Under the pieces are notes generated by a model. The model saw only the letters and a list, made by a program, of their open reading frames with translations, was not told the DNA's origin and made no database searches. A stretch of 64,000 nucleotides of DNA from Pseudomonas kitaguniensis (lineage in GTDB: Bacteria; Pseudomonadota; Gammaproteobacteria; Pseudomonadales; Pseudomonadaceae), in assembly GCF_009296165.1 (NCBI RefSeq), contig NZ_VUAZ01000114.1, forward strand, positions 1-64,000. Reading direction: 5' to 3'. The translations under genes were made by a program, and so were the position numbers. Below are positions 37,017 to 45,823 of the stretch, piece after piece. The first letter of the stretch is position 1. Each line of letters starts with the position of its first letter.

Positions 37017-37417
37017 GGCAGCAGGCGCTCCCGATCATTGGCCAGCTCTTCAAGGGTGGCGTGGAAGGGCGTGGACTCATCGAACACGGCCGCTTTCAAG
37101 CGCACACCACAAAAAGCGGCGGCGAGGGTATAGAACACGCAGAGGCAGATGATCCCGGTCAGACGATAGCCGGTGTCCCACACCAGAATCATCACCAGTG
37201 TCGACAGCCCCACCAGCAACAGCAGCGCAAACACCAGCGCCAGGCCTGCAAACAATAGCAGGCTGACGGTGCGAGCTTTCTGTTCCTGCAGTTCGATGCC
37301 AAACAATTCGACGTGGCTGTGCAGCAGGCCCAATACGGCCGCGCCCAAGCGTCGGGAGGTAGAGCCACTGCCTGAAGACTGTGTGCCCGTGGACGAGCCG
37401 GATTCGCCGATAGCCAT
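37013..37417 (-). CDS. YqjE/DUF1469 (phage-holin-like) membrane protein
   Basis: The 134-residue protein has two adjacent membrane helices (VSLLLFAGLALVFALLLLVG and LTGIICLCVFYTLAAAFCGV) and the conserved LGLLHSHVELFGIELQEQK segment of the YqjE family. Despite the holin-like label in databases, the family is chromosomal and associated with stress-induced ElaB/YqjD proteins. It lies three bases from the DUF883 gene in one operon. Confidence 0.88.
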   Translation of the reverse strand: MAIGESGSSTGTQSSGSGSTSRRLGAAVLGLLHSHVELFGIELQEQKARTVSLLLFAGLALVFALLLLVGLSTLVMILVWDTGYRLTGIICLCVFYTLAAAFCGVRLKAAVFDESTPFHATLEELANDRERLLP

Positions 37418-37420
37418 AAT

Positions 37421-37735
37421 TTAGCGCCTTGTAGCCAGCAGGCCGATCAGGAAGCCCACGCCAGCGGCAATGCCGACCGACTGCCAAGGGTTGGCTTGCA
37501 CGTAATCTTCGGTAGCGGTGACTGCCGCCTGACCGCGCTCACGCAGAGAGTCTTCGGTCAGTTGCAGGGTTTCGCGGGCTTTGAGCAGGCTGTCGTGGAT
37601 CTTGGTGCGCAGCTCATCGGCCTGATCACCGGCCAGTACGGCGGTGTCATCCAACAACTTTTCGGTGTCGCTGACCAAGGTTTGAAAATCCGCCATCAAT
37701 ATTTCTTGAGCGGTCTTTGCAGTTCTTCTGGCCAT
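37421..37735 (-). CDS. DUF883 (ElaB/YqjD-like) ribosome-associated membrane protein
   Basis: The 104-residue protein has a long amphipathic helix (residues 15-80), a conserved PWQSVGIAAGVGFLIGLL tail anchor, and a terminal ATRR. E. coli ElaB and YqjD are tail-anchored proteins that bind ribosomes in stationary phase. The ATG follows GGAGATAACC. First gene of a three-gene operon with YqjE-like and unknown proteins. Confidence 0.92.
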   Translation of the reverse strand: MARRTAKTAQEILMADFQTLVSDTEKLLDDTAVLAGDQADELRTKIHDSLLKARETLQLTEDSLRERGQAAVTATEDYVQANPWQSVGIAAGVGFLIGLLATRR

Positions 37736-37811
37736 GGTTATCTCCGTGATTGGCTGATCTGTGAATGTGGTTTCGAGTCACCGGTATCGGTGAAGGTTCA
37801 CTGCAATTGTT

Positions 37812-37827
37812 TGGTACAGCTTTTGCT
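37812..37827 (+). promoter_or_regulatory. Sigma-54 promoter for the ammonium transporter gene
   Basis: TGGTACAGCTTTTGCT matches the sigma-54 consensus TGGYACRNNNNTTGCW, with GG at 37813-37814 and GC at 37825-37826 separated by exactly ten bases. It lies about 250 bases before the transporter start. NtrC-dependent nitrogen control is expected, but no clear NtrC site was found. Confidence 0.75.
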
Positions 37828-38079
37828 TTGCCATGGTGCGCGCGCCGAGGGCCTGCGCCGAATCCGGGCGGCCCGAGGCAATGCCTTGAAAAACCTTACC
37901 CTAAATACGTAAAACTCGCGGAAAAACCCTGTCGGCAAGAGCCTGTTAAGTCGATCGCTGCGCTAAAGCGGTTCACGCCCTCCAAGACGGGTGGGACCGG
38001 TGGTGCCAATTTAGTGCGCGAAATACTGGCTTGAACCGCTTTGGTGCTTTTTGCCTTAAATCCAGGCCTGCCAACCTCC

Positions 38080-39288
38080 ATGGAAAATTTGCAAAGCGCG
38101 GTGGACACACTCGTCCACAGCTCCAATACCCTGTTTATCCTGATCGGTGCGGTCATGGTACTGGCCATGCACGCAGGCTTCGCGTTTCTTGAAGTCGGCA
38201 CCGTGCGGCAAAAAAACCAGGTCAACGCACTGTCGAAAATCCTCAGCGACTTCGCCATTTCCACACTGGCCTATTTCTTTATAGGCTATTGGATCTCCTA
38301 CGGCGTCAGCTTCATGCAACCGGCGGCGGTCATCAGCGCCGATCATGGCTACGGGTTGGTCAAGTTCTTCTTCTTGCTGACGTTTGCAGCGGCGATCCCG
38401 GCGATTATTTCCGGCGGGATTGCCGAGCGTGCGAAGTTCGCCCCACAGCTGTGTGCCACGGCGTTGATCGTAGCGTTTATCTATCCGTTTTTTGAAGGCA
38501 TGGTGTGGAACGGCAATTTCGGCGTGCAGGCTTGGCTGCTCGCGACCTTCGGCGCCAGCTTTCATGACTTCGCAGGTTCCGTGGTGGTCCACGCCATGGG
38601 CGGCTGGCTCGCGTTGGCGGCGGTGTTGTTGCTGGGGCCACGCAACGGCCGATACCGCGAGGGACGGCTGGTGGCCTTTGCGCCGTCGAGCATTCCGTTT
38701 TTGGCGCTGGGCTCGTGGATTCTGATCGTCGGCTGGTTCGGCTTTAACGTGATGAGTGCGCAAACCCTGAATGGCGTCAGCGGGCTGGTGGCGGTGAACT
38801 CGCTGATGGCCATGGTCGGTGGCACCGTCGCTGCCTTGGTGATCGGCCGTAATGACCCAGGCTTCCTGCACAACGGCCCGCTGGCCGGGCTGGTGGCGAT
38901 CTGCGCCGGTTCCGACTTGATGCACCCGGTGGGCGCTCTCGTTACCGGCGCCGTCGCGGGTGCCTTGTTTGTGGGGTTCTTCATTGCCGCGCAGGACCGC
39001 TGGAAGATCGATGATGTGCTGGGTGTGTGGCCGCTGCACGGTTTGTGCGGCGTGTGGGGCGGTATCGCCTGCGGTCTCTTCGGCCAGACGGCCCTTGGCG
39101 GTTTGGGCGGCGTGAGCCTGATCAGCCAGTTGCTCGGCACCGCGCTCGGCGTAGCCGTGGCACTGGTTGGCGGGCTATTGGTGTACGGCGTGATCAAACG
39201 CGTCTGCGGGCTGCGCTTGAGCCAGGAACAAGAGTATTACGGCGCAGACCTGTCGATTCACAAGATCGGCGCGGTCAGCCAGGATTGA
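38080..39288 (+). CDS. Ammonium transporter (Amt family)
   Basis: The 402-residue inner-membrane channel has about eleven helices with family signatures: HAGFAFLEVGTVRQKN near residue 36, GGIAERAKFAPQ near 110, DFAGSVVVHAMGGWLAL near 165 (pore His), and FGFNVMSAQTLNGVSG. It conducts ammonia/ammonium. There is no glnK next to it, unlike amtB, so it is an additional Amt. The ATG at 38080 begins at the family N-terminus (MENLQSAVDTLVHSSNTLF); the upstream frame is less likely. Confidence 0.93.
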   Translation: MENLQSAVDTLVHSSNTLFILIGAVMVLAMHAGFAFLEVGTVRQKNQVNALSKILSDFAISTLAYFFIGYWISYGVSFMQPAAVISADHGYGLVKFFFLLTFAAAIPAIISGGIAERAKFAPQLCATALIVAFIYPFFEGMVWNGNFGVQAWLLATFGASFHDFAGSVVVHAMGGWLALAAVLLLGPRNGRYREGRLVAFAPSSIPFLALGSWILIVGWFGFNVMSAQTLNGVSGLVAVNSLMAMVGGTVAALVIGRNDPGFLHNGPLAGLVAICAGSDLMHPVGALVTGAVAGALFVGFFIAAQDRWKIDDVLGVWPLHGLCGVWGGIACGLFGQTALGGLGGVSLISQLLGTALGVAVALVGGLLVYGVIKRVCGLRLSQEQEYYGADLSIHKIGAVSQD

Positions 39289-39299
39289 TCGGCGAGCAG

Positions 39300-39324
39300 G
39301 CCCACTGTGGCAGGTGGGCTTTTT
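39300..39324 (+). terminator. Terminator after the ammonium transporter gene
   Basis: GCCCAC pairs with GTGGGC around an eight-base loop, followed by TTTTT, 12 bases past the stop. Confidence 0.75.
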
Positions 39325-39349
39325 GTGGCAAGCGGGCTTGCTCGCCACA
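39324..39349. repeat. Single REP-like palindrome
   Basis: TGTGGCAAGCGGGCTTGCTCGCCACA is a compact palindromic REP variant between the Amt and glutaredoxin-like genes. Confidence 0.7.
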
Positions 39350-39403
39350 GTTGATAGTGCGGGCATAGAATAATGGCCTACTTTCTGATCAGGCCGATTC
39401 GTC

Positions 39404-39640
39404 ATGCTTCCTGAATGCCAGTTGTTCGGCACCCTGGGTTGCCACCTTTGTGAAATTGCCGAAGCCGAAATCATGCCGCTCGTCGAACACGGGCTGTTGG
39501 TGGAGTTGGTGGATATTGCCGATCCCGACGATCTCACCGAGGCCTACGGCCTGCGGATTCCGGTGCTGCGCCGGGTCGACACAGGGGAGGAACTGGATTG
39601 GCCGTTCGACACTGAACAGGTGGTTGCCTTCCTTCGTTAG
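39404..39640 (+). CDS. Glutaredoxin-family protein
   Basis: The 78-residue protein has a glutaredoxin-like fold: LFGTLGCHLCEIAEAEIMPL with a CHLC redox pair at residues 13-16, IADPDDLTEAYGLRIPVLRR containing the cis-proline, and a short C-terminal helix. It is of the DUF836 type, with unknown partner. The ATG follows a weak site. The LexA-boxed gene lies 74 bases downstream with its own control. Confidence 0.88.
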   Translation: MLPECQLFGTLGCHLCEIAEAEIMPLVEHGLLVELVDIADPDDLTEAYGLRIPVLRRVDTGEELDWPFDTEQVVAFLR

Positions 39641-39676
39641 GCTTTATCCGATAGCGGGTTTTCAAATATTAAGTTA

Positions 39677-39692
39677 CTGTATGTTTGTACAG
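39677..39692 (+). promoter_or_regulatory. LexA (SOS) box
   Basis: CTGTATGTTTGTACAG fits CTGT-N8-ACAG exactly and has the AT-rich centre of gammaproteobacterial SOS boxes. It lies 22 bases before the GTG start of the next gene, a position that would block its promoter. Confidence 0.85.
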
Positions 39693-39714
39693 TGACTGGA
39701 TAGAGGGAAGCCCC

Positions 39715-40050
39715 GTGGTGAATGTTGAACAACTGAAAAGCAGCGTCAATCGCATGTCCGCCGAGGTCGTGCGCGGCGCGGTGAACGAGCTGCGCCTCGA
39801 CGGCCTGGTCACGGAAGGCAAGACGCCTTTTAACAAGGTGCATTTTAATACCTGCTTCGCCGAGATCGAAGCGTTGTTCCAGCGCGCCGGTTACCACAAG
39901 CAGTTAGACGTGGTGGGTTATCAGGGCTTGTTATACGCGCTGTATGACCCGGGCCGCTGGGAAGCGGTGGACGTGCTGCGCTGGCTCAAGGAATTCACCG
40001 AGGCGGCCAGCGCTTCGCCGATCCTGCGCGCCGAATTGGTCAAGGCCTGA
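39715..40050 (+). CDS. Small protein of unknown function, predicted SOS-regulated
   Basis: The 111-residue protein has no known domain. It is mostly helical, with a conserved-looking core FNKVHFNTCFAEIEALFQRA and YQGLLYALYDPGRWEAVDVL and no membrane segment. The GTG at 39715 (or 39718) follows GAGGGA at six bases. The LexA box just upstream predicts induction by DNA damage. I recall small LexA-controlled genes of unknown function in Pseudomonas, and this may be one, but I cannot name it. Confidence 0.85.
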   Translation: MVNVEQLKSSVNRMSAEVVRGAVNELRLDGLVTEGKTPFNKVHFNTCFAEIEALFQRAGYHKQLDVVGYQGLLYALYDPGRWEAVDVLRWLKEFTEAASASPILRAELVKA

Positions 40051-40121
40051 GATCCGCCCTAGGCTCAATCGCGCGCCATGCGCGATAATGCTCGCCTGTT
40101 TCCCAGGCGTTGAGCATGTTC

Positions 40122-41012
40122 ATGTCCACTTCCGGTTTTTGTGCGTCCGAGCACCAAGCCAGCACGTTGTATTTGCCCCCTGGCCCTTGGGCGACGGTAC
40201 TGGATTGCCTGTGCGAGCATTTCCAGGCCATCAGCCGCGAACACTGGCTGGACCGCATCGCCCGTGGCCGTGTACTCGACAGCAATGGCCAGCCGATCAG
40301 CCAGCACTTGGCCTACAAAGAAGGCCTGTGCATTTACTACTTTCGTGAAGTGCCGAACGAGAAAGTGATACCGGTTGAGGAAACCATTCTGTACGCCGAC
40401 GAGCACTTGGTGGTAGCCGACAAACCGCACTTTTTGCCGGTGACACCGGCGGGTGAATACGTCGAACAGACCCTGCTGCGCCGCCTGATTCGGCGCCTCG
40501 GCAACCCCTCGCTGGTGCCGCTGCATCGCATCGATCGGCATACCGCCGGGTTGGTGCTGTTTTCCGCCAACCCGCAAAGCCGTTCGGCGTATCAACAGCT
40601 GTTTCCCACGCGGCGCATCGACAAATTCTACGAAGCCATCGCCCCTGCCTTGCCTGAGCTGACCTTCCCCAGAGTGCACAAAAGCCGTCTGGTGGAAGGC
40701 CAACCGTTCTTTCGCATGCAGGAAGGGCCAGGCGCCAGCAATACTGAAACCGCCGTGGACGTGCGCGAAAAAAATGGCGACAGGTGGCGCTACGGCCTGT
40801 TTCCCGTGACCGGCAAGAAGCATCAATTGCGGGTGCACATGAGCGCGCTTGGGGCGAGCATTTGCAATGATCCGTTCTACCCCGACGTGGTCAAGGATGC
40901 CGAGGACGACTACGCCAACCCGCTCAAGCTGTTGGCCCAAGGCGTGCGTTTTATCGACCCGGTCAGCGGTGAGCAGCGCGACTTTCGCAGCCGCATTACC
41001 CTCGACTGGTAA
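40122..41012 (+). CDS. RluA-family pseudouridine synthase
   Basis: The 296-residue enzyme isomerises uridine in RNA. An S4-like segment lies at the start (WLDRIARGRVLDSNGQPIS), then the catalytic motif PLHRIDRHTAGLVLFS with Asp near residue 145, and the family's KKHQLRVHMSALGASICNDPFYP near 240. The target RNA (rRNA or tRNA) is not predictable from this. Starts at 40116 and 40110 (TTG) are also in frame. Confidence 0.9.
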   Translation: MSTSGFCASEHQASTLYLPPGPWATVLDCLCEHFQAISREHWLDRIARGRVLDSNGQPISQHLAYKEGLCIYYFREVPNEKVIPVEETILYADEHLVVADKPHFLPVTPAGEYVEQTLLRRLIRRLGNPSLVPLHRIDRHTAGLVLFSANPQSRSAYQQLFPTRRIDKFYEAIAPALPELTFPRVHKSRLVEGQPFFRMQEGPGASNTETAVDVREKNGDRWRYGLFPVTGKKHQLRVHMSALGASICNDPFYPDVVKDAEDDYANPLKLLAQGVRFIDPVSGEQRDFRSRITLDW

Positions 41013-41025
41013 CCGCCAGACATGA

Positions 41026-41050
41026 CAAGGCCCGCGCGAGGCGGGCCTTG
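41026..41050. terminator. GC-rich hairpin between convergent genes
   Basis: CAAGGCCCGC-GCGAG-GCGGGCCTTG forms a ten-base-pair stem between the convergent RluA-family and lipoprotein genes. There is no T run, so termination efficiency is uncertain. Confidence 0.55.
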
Positions 41051-41067
41051 TGGGCAAACGCTAAGAC

Positions 41068-41289
41068 TTACAGGTCTTTAACGGTGCGAACCTGATCTTT
41101 GTTGATACGGGTTTGCTTGCCGTCAAGCTGTTGGAACTCGTAGAAGCCCGAAGCCTTGTCGTATTTAGGCGTGTCGACGGCCTGGATTTCGCGACCGTCA
41201 TTCAGGGTAATCACTGTAGGCGAGGCGCAACCGGCAAGGGTAGCGAGGCCCAGTGCAAGCATGAGAGCGGCGATGGTCCGTTGAGTCAT
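41068..41289 (-). CDS. YgdI/YgdR-family small lipoprotein
   Basis: The 73-residue precursor has a signal peptide ending in the lipobox LAGC, then an SH3-like DUF903 domain (PTVITLNDGREIQAVDTPKY...GFYEFQQLDGKQTRINKDQV). Such lipoproteins are widespread in gammaproteobacteria with no defined function. The ATG follows GGAGACAAACTC. Confidence 0.93.
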   Translation of the reverse strand: MTQRTIAALMLALGLATLAGCASPTVITLNDGREIQAVDTPKYDKASGFYEFQQLDGKQTRINKDQVRTVKDL

Positions 41290-41368
41290 GAGTTTGTCTC
41301 CGAGAGAATTCTTTTAAATTACTGACCCTGTGACGCGCGCGGCGCCGACAAAGTTCCTTAAGCGAGGT

Positions 41369-41971
41369 TCATTCTGACACGCCGAAGCCTGTGTGCAATA
41401 GCTCGGGCGTATTCAGGTTGGCCAACCTCGGGTCATTTGCCGCATATTCCTGGGCCACGCCGCCGAGTTGCACGAGGATGTTGCGTGGGCTCCGCTCACC
41501 GGCTTCCCACGCCTGTTCTACCTGGTTTTGCAGGTGGGTTGGAATGATGCAAATCAACGGTTCCCAGAAGTTGCCGTGGCGCACCATCACGGGCAACAGC
41601 GGGTTTTGGCGTGCAGTCTCACGCAGGTCGTTGAGCAGTCCTACGTCGATGTTCGGTACATCGCACGGCAATATAAGCAGATGCGCGTGATGCGCGGCGG
41701 CAAGTCCCGCGCGGATGCCAGCCAGCGGGCCGGGGAAGTCCGGGCTGTCGTCACTCACCAATTGGTCGGCATACGGCGCGTACAGGTCATGGTTGCGGTT
41801 GCACGAGATAATCAGGTCATCTGTCAGCGGCCGGGTCAGGCGCTGCAAATGGGCGATCAGCGGTTGGCCGTGCCATGGCAGCAAGCCTTTGTCCTGGCCG
41901 CCCATGCGTTGGCCACGGCCACCGGCCAGCAGTAAAATCGAACAGGGCAGATGGGTCGAATCGAAAGACAT
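41369..41971 (-). CDS. mobA: Molybdenum cofactor guanylyltransferase MobA
   Basis: MobA attaches GMP to molybdopterin to form the guanine dinucleotide cofactor. The 200-residue protein has the nucleotidyltransferase motif [20 protein letters not shown] at residues 12-31, [23 protein letters not shown] and LPCDVPNID. It is divergent from moaB, with a 76-base shared promoter region. Confidence 0.95.
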   Translation of the reverse strand: MSFDSTHLPCSILLLAGGRGQRMGGQDKGLLPWHGQPLIAHLQRLTRPLTDDLIISCNRNHDLYAPYADQLVSDDSPDFPGPLAGIRAGLAAAHHAHLLILPCDVPNIDVGLLNDLRETARQNPLLPVMVRHGNFWEPLICIIPTHLQNQVEQAWEAGERSPRNILVQLGGVAQEYAANDPRLANLNTPELLHTGFGVSE

Positions 41972-42047
41972 GGCGGTTTCGCTGCGGCAGGTAAACAGGG
42001 GCCTGTGATATAACATCGGGCTGTTCCTTCGACAACCGGACCGAGCC

Positions 42048-42587
42048 ATGAACGCCAAGGCTGATGCGCCCTTTGTACCCCTGAATATTGCTGTACTGAC
42101 CGTCAGCGACACCCGCACGCTGGACACCGACACCTCCGGCCAGGTGTTCGTCGACCGCCTGACTGCCGCCGGCCATCACCTGGTCGAGCGCGTGTTGCTC
42201 AAAGACGACCTCTACAAAATTCGCGCGCAAGTGGCCCACTGGATCGCCGAAGACGTGGTGCAAGTGGTGCTGATCACCGGTGGCACCGGCTTCACCGGCC
42301 GCGACAGCACGCCCGAAGCGGTGAGCTGCCTGCTGGACAAACAGGTCGACGGGTTTGGCGAACTGTTCCGCCAGATCTCCGTGGCCGATATTGGCACCTC
42401 TACCGTGCAATCGCGTGCCCTCGCTGGCCTGGCCAATGGCACGCTGGTGTGCTGCCTGCCGGGCTCGACCAACGCAGTGCGTACCGGCTGGGACGGCATC
42501 CTCGCCGAGCAACTGGATAACCGGCACCGCCCGTGCAACTTCGTGCCGCACTTGAAGCAGGCCGAACCCTGCCAGTCCCGTGGGTAA
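42048..42587 (+). CDS. moaB: Molybdenum cofactor biosynthesis protein MoaB
   Basis: The 179-residue MoaB/MogA-like protein adenylylates molybdopterin or stabilises it. Motifs: [20 protein letters not shown] near residue 14, [20 protein letters not shown] near 73, and [20 protein letters not shown] near 140. It overlaps moeA by eight bases and forms an operon with it. Confidence 0.94.
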   Translation: MNAKADAPFVPLNIAVLTVSDTRTLDTDTSGQVFVDRLTAAGHHLVERVLLKDDLYKIRAQVAHWIAEDVVQVVLITGGTGFTGRDSTPEAVSCLLDKQVDGFGELFRQISVADIGTSTVQSRALAGLANGTLVCCLPGSTNAVRTGWDGILAEQLDNRHRPCNFVPHLKQAEPCQSRG

Positions 42588-43797
42588 GCCTGGCAAAACC
42601 GGCAACTTGCTGCCGGTAGAAGACGCGCTGGCGCAACTGCTGGCGATGGCCGACGCCACGCCGATCAGCGAACAGGACAGCGTGCCGCTGGCGCAAGGTG
42701 ATGGCCGCGTACTGGCGCAAGACCTGATCTCCACCCTCGACCTGCCGCCCTGGCCCAACAGCGCCATGGACGGTTACGCCGTGCGCCTGGCGGACTGGGC
42801 CGGCGAGCCGCTGGTGGTGAGCCAGCGCATCTTCGCCGGTCAGGCGCCGCAGCCATTGGCCGCTGGCACCTGCGCGCGCATTTTTACCGGCGCGCCGGTG
42901 CCCGAAGGCGCAGATTGTGTAGAGATGCAGGAAAACGCCGTGGTTCACGCCGATGAGCGCGTGAGTTTTACCGAGCCGTTGCAGGTAGGCCAAAACATCC
43001 GCCCCCAAGGCCAGGAAACCACCGCTGGCGAGTTGGTGTTGCAAGCCGGCACGCGCTTGGGGCCAATCGAGCTGGGCTTGGCCGCCTCCCTCGGGCGTGA
43101 TCGTCTGAGCGTGGTGCGCCGCGTGCGCGTGGCGGTGCTGTCCACCGGCGACGAGTTGGTCGAGCCCGGTTTGCCGCTGGGCCCGGGTCAGATCTACAAC
43201 AGCAACCGCCGCGTGCTGTGCAGTGGGCTGGCGCGCATGGGCTGTGAAGTGATCGATGCCGGGATTCTGCCGGATGACCTCGAAAAAACCCGCACACGGC
43301 TGGCGGAGCTGGGCAGTGTTGACTTGATTCTATCGACCGGCGGTGTGTCGGTGGGTGAGGCGGACTTCCTCGGCATCGCGCTGCGCGAAGAGGGCGAGCT
43401 GGCCCTGTGGAAGCTCGCGATCAAGCCCGGCAAGCCGCTGACCTTCGGCCATTTCCGGGGTGTGCCTGTGATTGGCCTGCCCGGTAACCCGGCGTCGACG
43501 CTGGTGACCTTCGCCTTGTTGGCGCGGCCTTACCTGCTACGCCGCCAAGGCGTGCAAGACGTGGCGCCGCTGCGCTTCGAAGTGCCGGTAGGGTTCACCT
43601 GGCCCAAGCCTGGCAACCGCCGCGAATACCTGCGTGCGCGCATCGAGCAGGGCAAGGCGATCATCTATCGCAACCAAAGCTCCGGCGTGCTGCGCAGCGC
43701 GGCATGGGCGCAAGGGTTTGTGGAAGTGCTGGAAGGTACGACGCTGGCGCCAGGCGATCGGGTCAACTTTATCCCGCTGAGCGACATCCTCAACTGA
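42580..43797 (+). CDS. moeA: Molybdopterin molybdenumtransferase MoeA
   Basis: MoeA inserts molybdate into adenylylated molybdopterin. The 405-residue protein shows PPWPNSAMDGYAVR near residue 64, IFTGAPVPEGADCVEMQE near 107, VAVLSTGDELVEPG near 185, ILSTGGVSVGEADF near 250 and VIGLPGNPASTLVTF near 300. The GTG start lies within the end of moaB (eight-base overlap), indicating coupled translation. Confidence 0.95.
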   Translation: MGKPGKTGNLLPVEDALAQLLAMADATPISEQDSVPLAQGDGRVLAQDLISTLDLPPWPNSAMDGYAVRLADWAGEPLVVSQRIFAGQAPQPLAAGTCARIFTGAPVPEGADCVEMQENAVVHADERVSFTEPLQVGQNIRPQGQETTAGELVLQAGTRLGPIELGLAASLGRDRLSVVRRVRVAVLSTGDELVEPGLPLGPGQIYNSNRRVLCSGLARMGCEVIDAGILPDDLEKTRTRLAELGSVDLILSTGGVSVGEADFLGIALREEGELALWKLAIKPGKPLTFGHFRGVPVIGLPGNPASTLVTFALLARPYLLRRQGVQDVAPLRFEVPVGFTWPKPGNRREYLRARIEQGKAIIYRNQSSGVLRSAAWAQGFVEVLEGTTLAPGDRVNFIPLSDILN

Positions 43798-43812
43798 CCT
43801 GCCGGCTTTGAT

Positions 43813-43845
43813 GGCAGGCGGGCTTGTGTGGCAAGCCCGCTCGCC
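43813..43845. repeat. REP-like hairpin
   Basis: GGCAGGCGGGCTTGTGTGGCAAGCCCGCTCGCC forms an imperfect palindrome between the convergent moeA and FlhB-like genes. It may double as a terminator. Confidence 0.65.
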
Positions 43846-43867
43846 ACAGTTAGCGGCCGGCTGCGGG

Positions 43868-44197
43868 TTAGTAATCATCCCCGCGTTCGGTCACGTCCCG
43901 CTCCACTGGCGCCGCATTCGGGTCGTACCCTGCCGGGAACTTGCCTTTCAGCGTCCAGGCAAACGCAATGATCTCAGCGACTGTGCGGTACAACTCCTCG
44001 GGGATGCTGTCGCCCAACTCCATTCGCGCGAGCAGTTTCACCAGCTCGGCGTTCTCATAGATCGGCACTTCATTTTCCCGCGCCAACTTCAAAATCGCTT
44101 CAGCCAAGGCATCGTCGCCTTTGGCCGTCAGAGTCGGCGCTTGCTGGCCGTCGTATTTGAGGGCAATTGCCTGGCGCGGCGGGTCAGTGTTGTTCAT
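43868..44197 (-). CDS. FlhB C-terminal-domain homologue (FhlB-like)
   Basis: The 109-residue protein matches the cytosolic C-terminal domain of FlhB/YscU: AIALKYDGQQAPTLTAKGDD, then VPIYENAELVKLLARMELGD and IPEELYRTVAEIIAFAW. The membrane part and the autocleavage motif NPTH are absent. Such stand-alone proteins can partly replace the FlhB tail in other bacteria. It overlaps the FliK-like gene by four bases, far from any flagellar cluster in this window. Confidence 0.88.
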   Translation of the reverse strand: MNNTDPPRQAIALKYDGQQAPTLTAKGDDALAEAILKLARENEVPIYENAELVKLLARMELGDSIPEELYRTVAEIIAFAWTLKGKFPAGYDPNAAPVERDVTERGDDY

Positions 44198-45771
44198 GCC
44201 GTTTCATCCACCCAACGTTGCTCCAGCCCGGTTTTTGGCCCGCGTGGCGGGGTGCCGAGGTGGCAATCGAGGTCACCGACGTTGATGCCCGAGGTCACCA
44301 GGCGCTCGCGCAAACTGCCTAGGTGGCTTTCGATCAAACTGGCCGTGAACGGCCGAGCGGCCCAGAGCTGGCTGGACAGTTTGCCCTGCGTCAATTGCGC
44401 CTGAACCTGTAACGGCCCCAACGGCTCCATGTCGAACGCCAGCTCGACGCGCCAGAGCATCTGTTTGGGGTCTTTCTTGTCTTTGCGTTCGGGCGTGTTC
44501 TTGTCTGGCGCCGGTTCTTCGCGCTGGAACTTGAGCTGCAACGGCACGATGTCCTGCAAGGTGCGCATCGGGATTTCCAACTGCCAGGTGCTTTGCAGCC
44601 GACCATCGGCGGTCAAGCCGGTTTGTTCCAGGCTCGACAACTGATGGCTCTGCAACCGCGAGATCGCCCCTGCGGCGAGGCGCAGCAGGTTTTCCAGGTC
44701 GCCTTCGCCTTCAAGGCGCGCCACCAGCCGTGCCGGCAGCGGGAAACCTGCGGGGGCTTGCCGGGCGCCGATCTGCCCGAGGGTATTCAGCGGGTTGCGC
44801 ACAAAATTCGGCATCACTTGGGCCAGGGTATTGGCGGCGAGGATGGCATTGAGGTTGGTACCGGCGGGCAGCGCAGGCAGCAAGTCGGCGACCAGCCGCA
44901 GCAGGGCGCCTTTCATGTCCAACGGGGGTATTTGCGGGTTTTGCCCGACCAGCAATTTGGCTTCAAGAAACGCACCGCTGTTCTGTACCAACTGTGCCAG
45001 CACCTTGGGGTTGCTGACTTGTGCCAGGTCGGGCAAGGCCGCGAGCAAACGGTCGGCCGCAGCACGCAGGTCGGTGGACGTACTGTCATCGCCAGGCAGG
45101 TTTTGCAAGGCGTTAAACACCACGTCCAGTGAGCCTTGGCGACTTTGCTGGGTGGAGAGTTGCTGGGTGACGGCCAATTGATCCTGGCGCCCGCTCAGCG
45201 GCACAAAATTCAAGGTCTGTGCGCTCTGCACCACCGCGCTGAGCAAACTGCCGACCCGCAGTGGCTGCGGGCTTTCCACGGTCAGGCTCGCACCGGCTAG
45301 GGCGTTATTGAGCACTGTCACCAGCGAGCGGTAGACCGCCGGTTGCGCCGTGCCCTGAGGCAGCATTTGCGTGGTCAGCACCTTGCCTTGCAACAGCGTG
45401 CCCACCGGCATTTGCGTGGTGTCGATGCGGGTGAGTGCGGCCACGTTGGCGCTCAAGGCTTGCTGCAACGAGAGGGTCAGGTTGCCGGTGGGCGTTTGGC
45501 TAACGGCCACGTTACTGCCCAACGGCAGCGGCTGCGCGCTGCTCGCTTGGACCAATGTCTGGCGGCCACCTTCGAGGGTCAACTTGAGCAACAACTGAAA
45601 CGCATCGCCGCCTTGTTTAAGCGCAATCACCTCGGCGTTTGCGGTTTTGCCAGGGTCGATCAGCCCGGTCTGCGGTTCCAGCAGTTTCAGCAACTCGCCG
45701 CTGGCGGGCAGCGGCGCAGGCCCGGTGGCCGGGGCAGGCGGCAGCGTAGGAAGGTTGATCTCACCGGTCAT
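44194..45771 (-). CDS. FliK-like flagellar hook-length control family protein
   Basis: The 525-residue protein has a Gln/Leu/Pro-rich N-terminal part with repeated beta-like segments and a C-terminal FliK-type domain (about 415-515) with LWRVELAFDMEPLGPLQVQA and SSQLWAARPFTASLIESHLG. FliK measures hook length and switches secretion through FlhB; here a FlhB-tail homologue follows directly, a sensible functional pair. A second FliK elsewhere in the genome is likely. The ATG at 45771 is preferred over the upstream extension. Confidence 0.88.
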   Translation of the reverse strand: MTGEINLPTLPPAPATGPAPLPASGELLKLLEPQTGLIDPGKTANAEVIALKQGGDAFQLLLKLTLEGGRQTLVQASSAQPLPLGSNVAVSQTPTGNLTLSLQQALSANVAALTRIDTTQMPVGTLLQGKVLTTQMLPQGTAQPAVYRSLVTVLNNALAGASLTVESPQPLRVGSLLSAVVQSAQTLNFVPLSGRQDQLAVTQQLSTQQSRQGSLDVVFNALQNLPGDDSTSTDLRAAADRLLAALPDLAQVSNPKVLAQLVQNSGAFLEAKLLVGQNPQIPPLDMKGALLRLVADLLPALPAGTNLNAILAANTLAQVMPNFVRNPLNTLGQIGARQAPAGFPLPARLVARLEGEGDLENLLRLAAGAISRLQSHQLSSLEQTGLTADGRLQSTWQLEIPMRTLQDIVPLQLKFQREEPAPDKNTPERKDKKDPKQMLWRVELAFDMEPLGPLQVQAQLTQGKLSSQLWAARPFTASLIESHLGSLRERLVTSGINVGDLDCHLGTPPRGPKTGLEQRWVDETA

Positions 45772-45823
45772 CGTGCGCGTCGTCTCTGGGCAAATTGCGC
45801 TCTTTAGAGCAGGGCATCGCATG

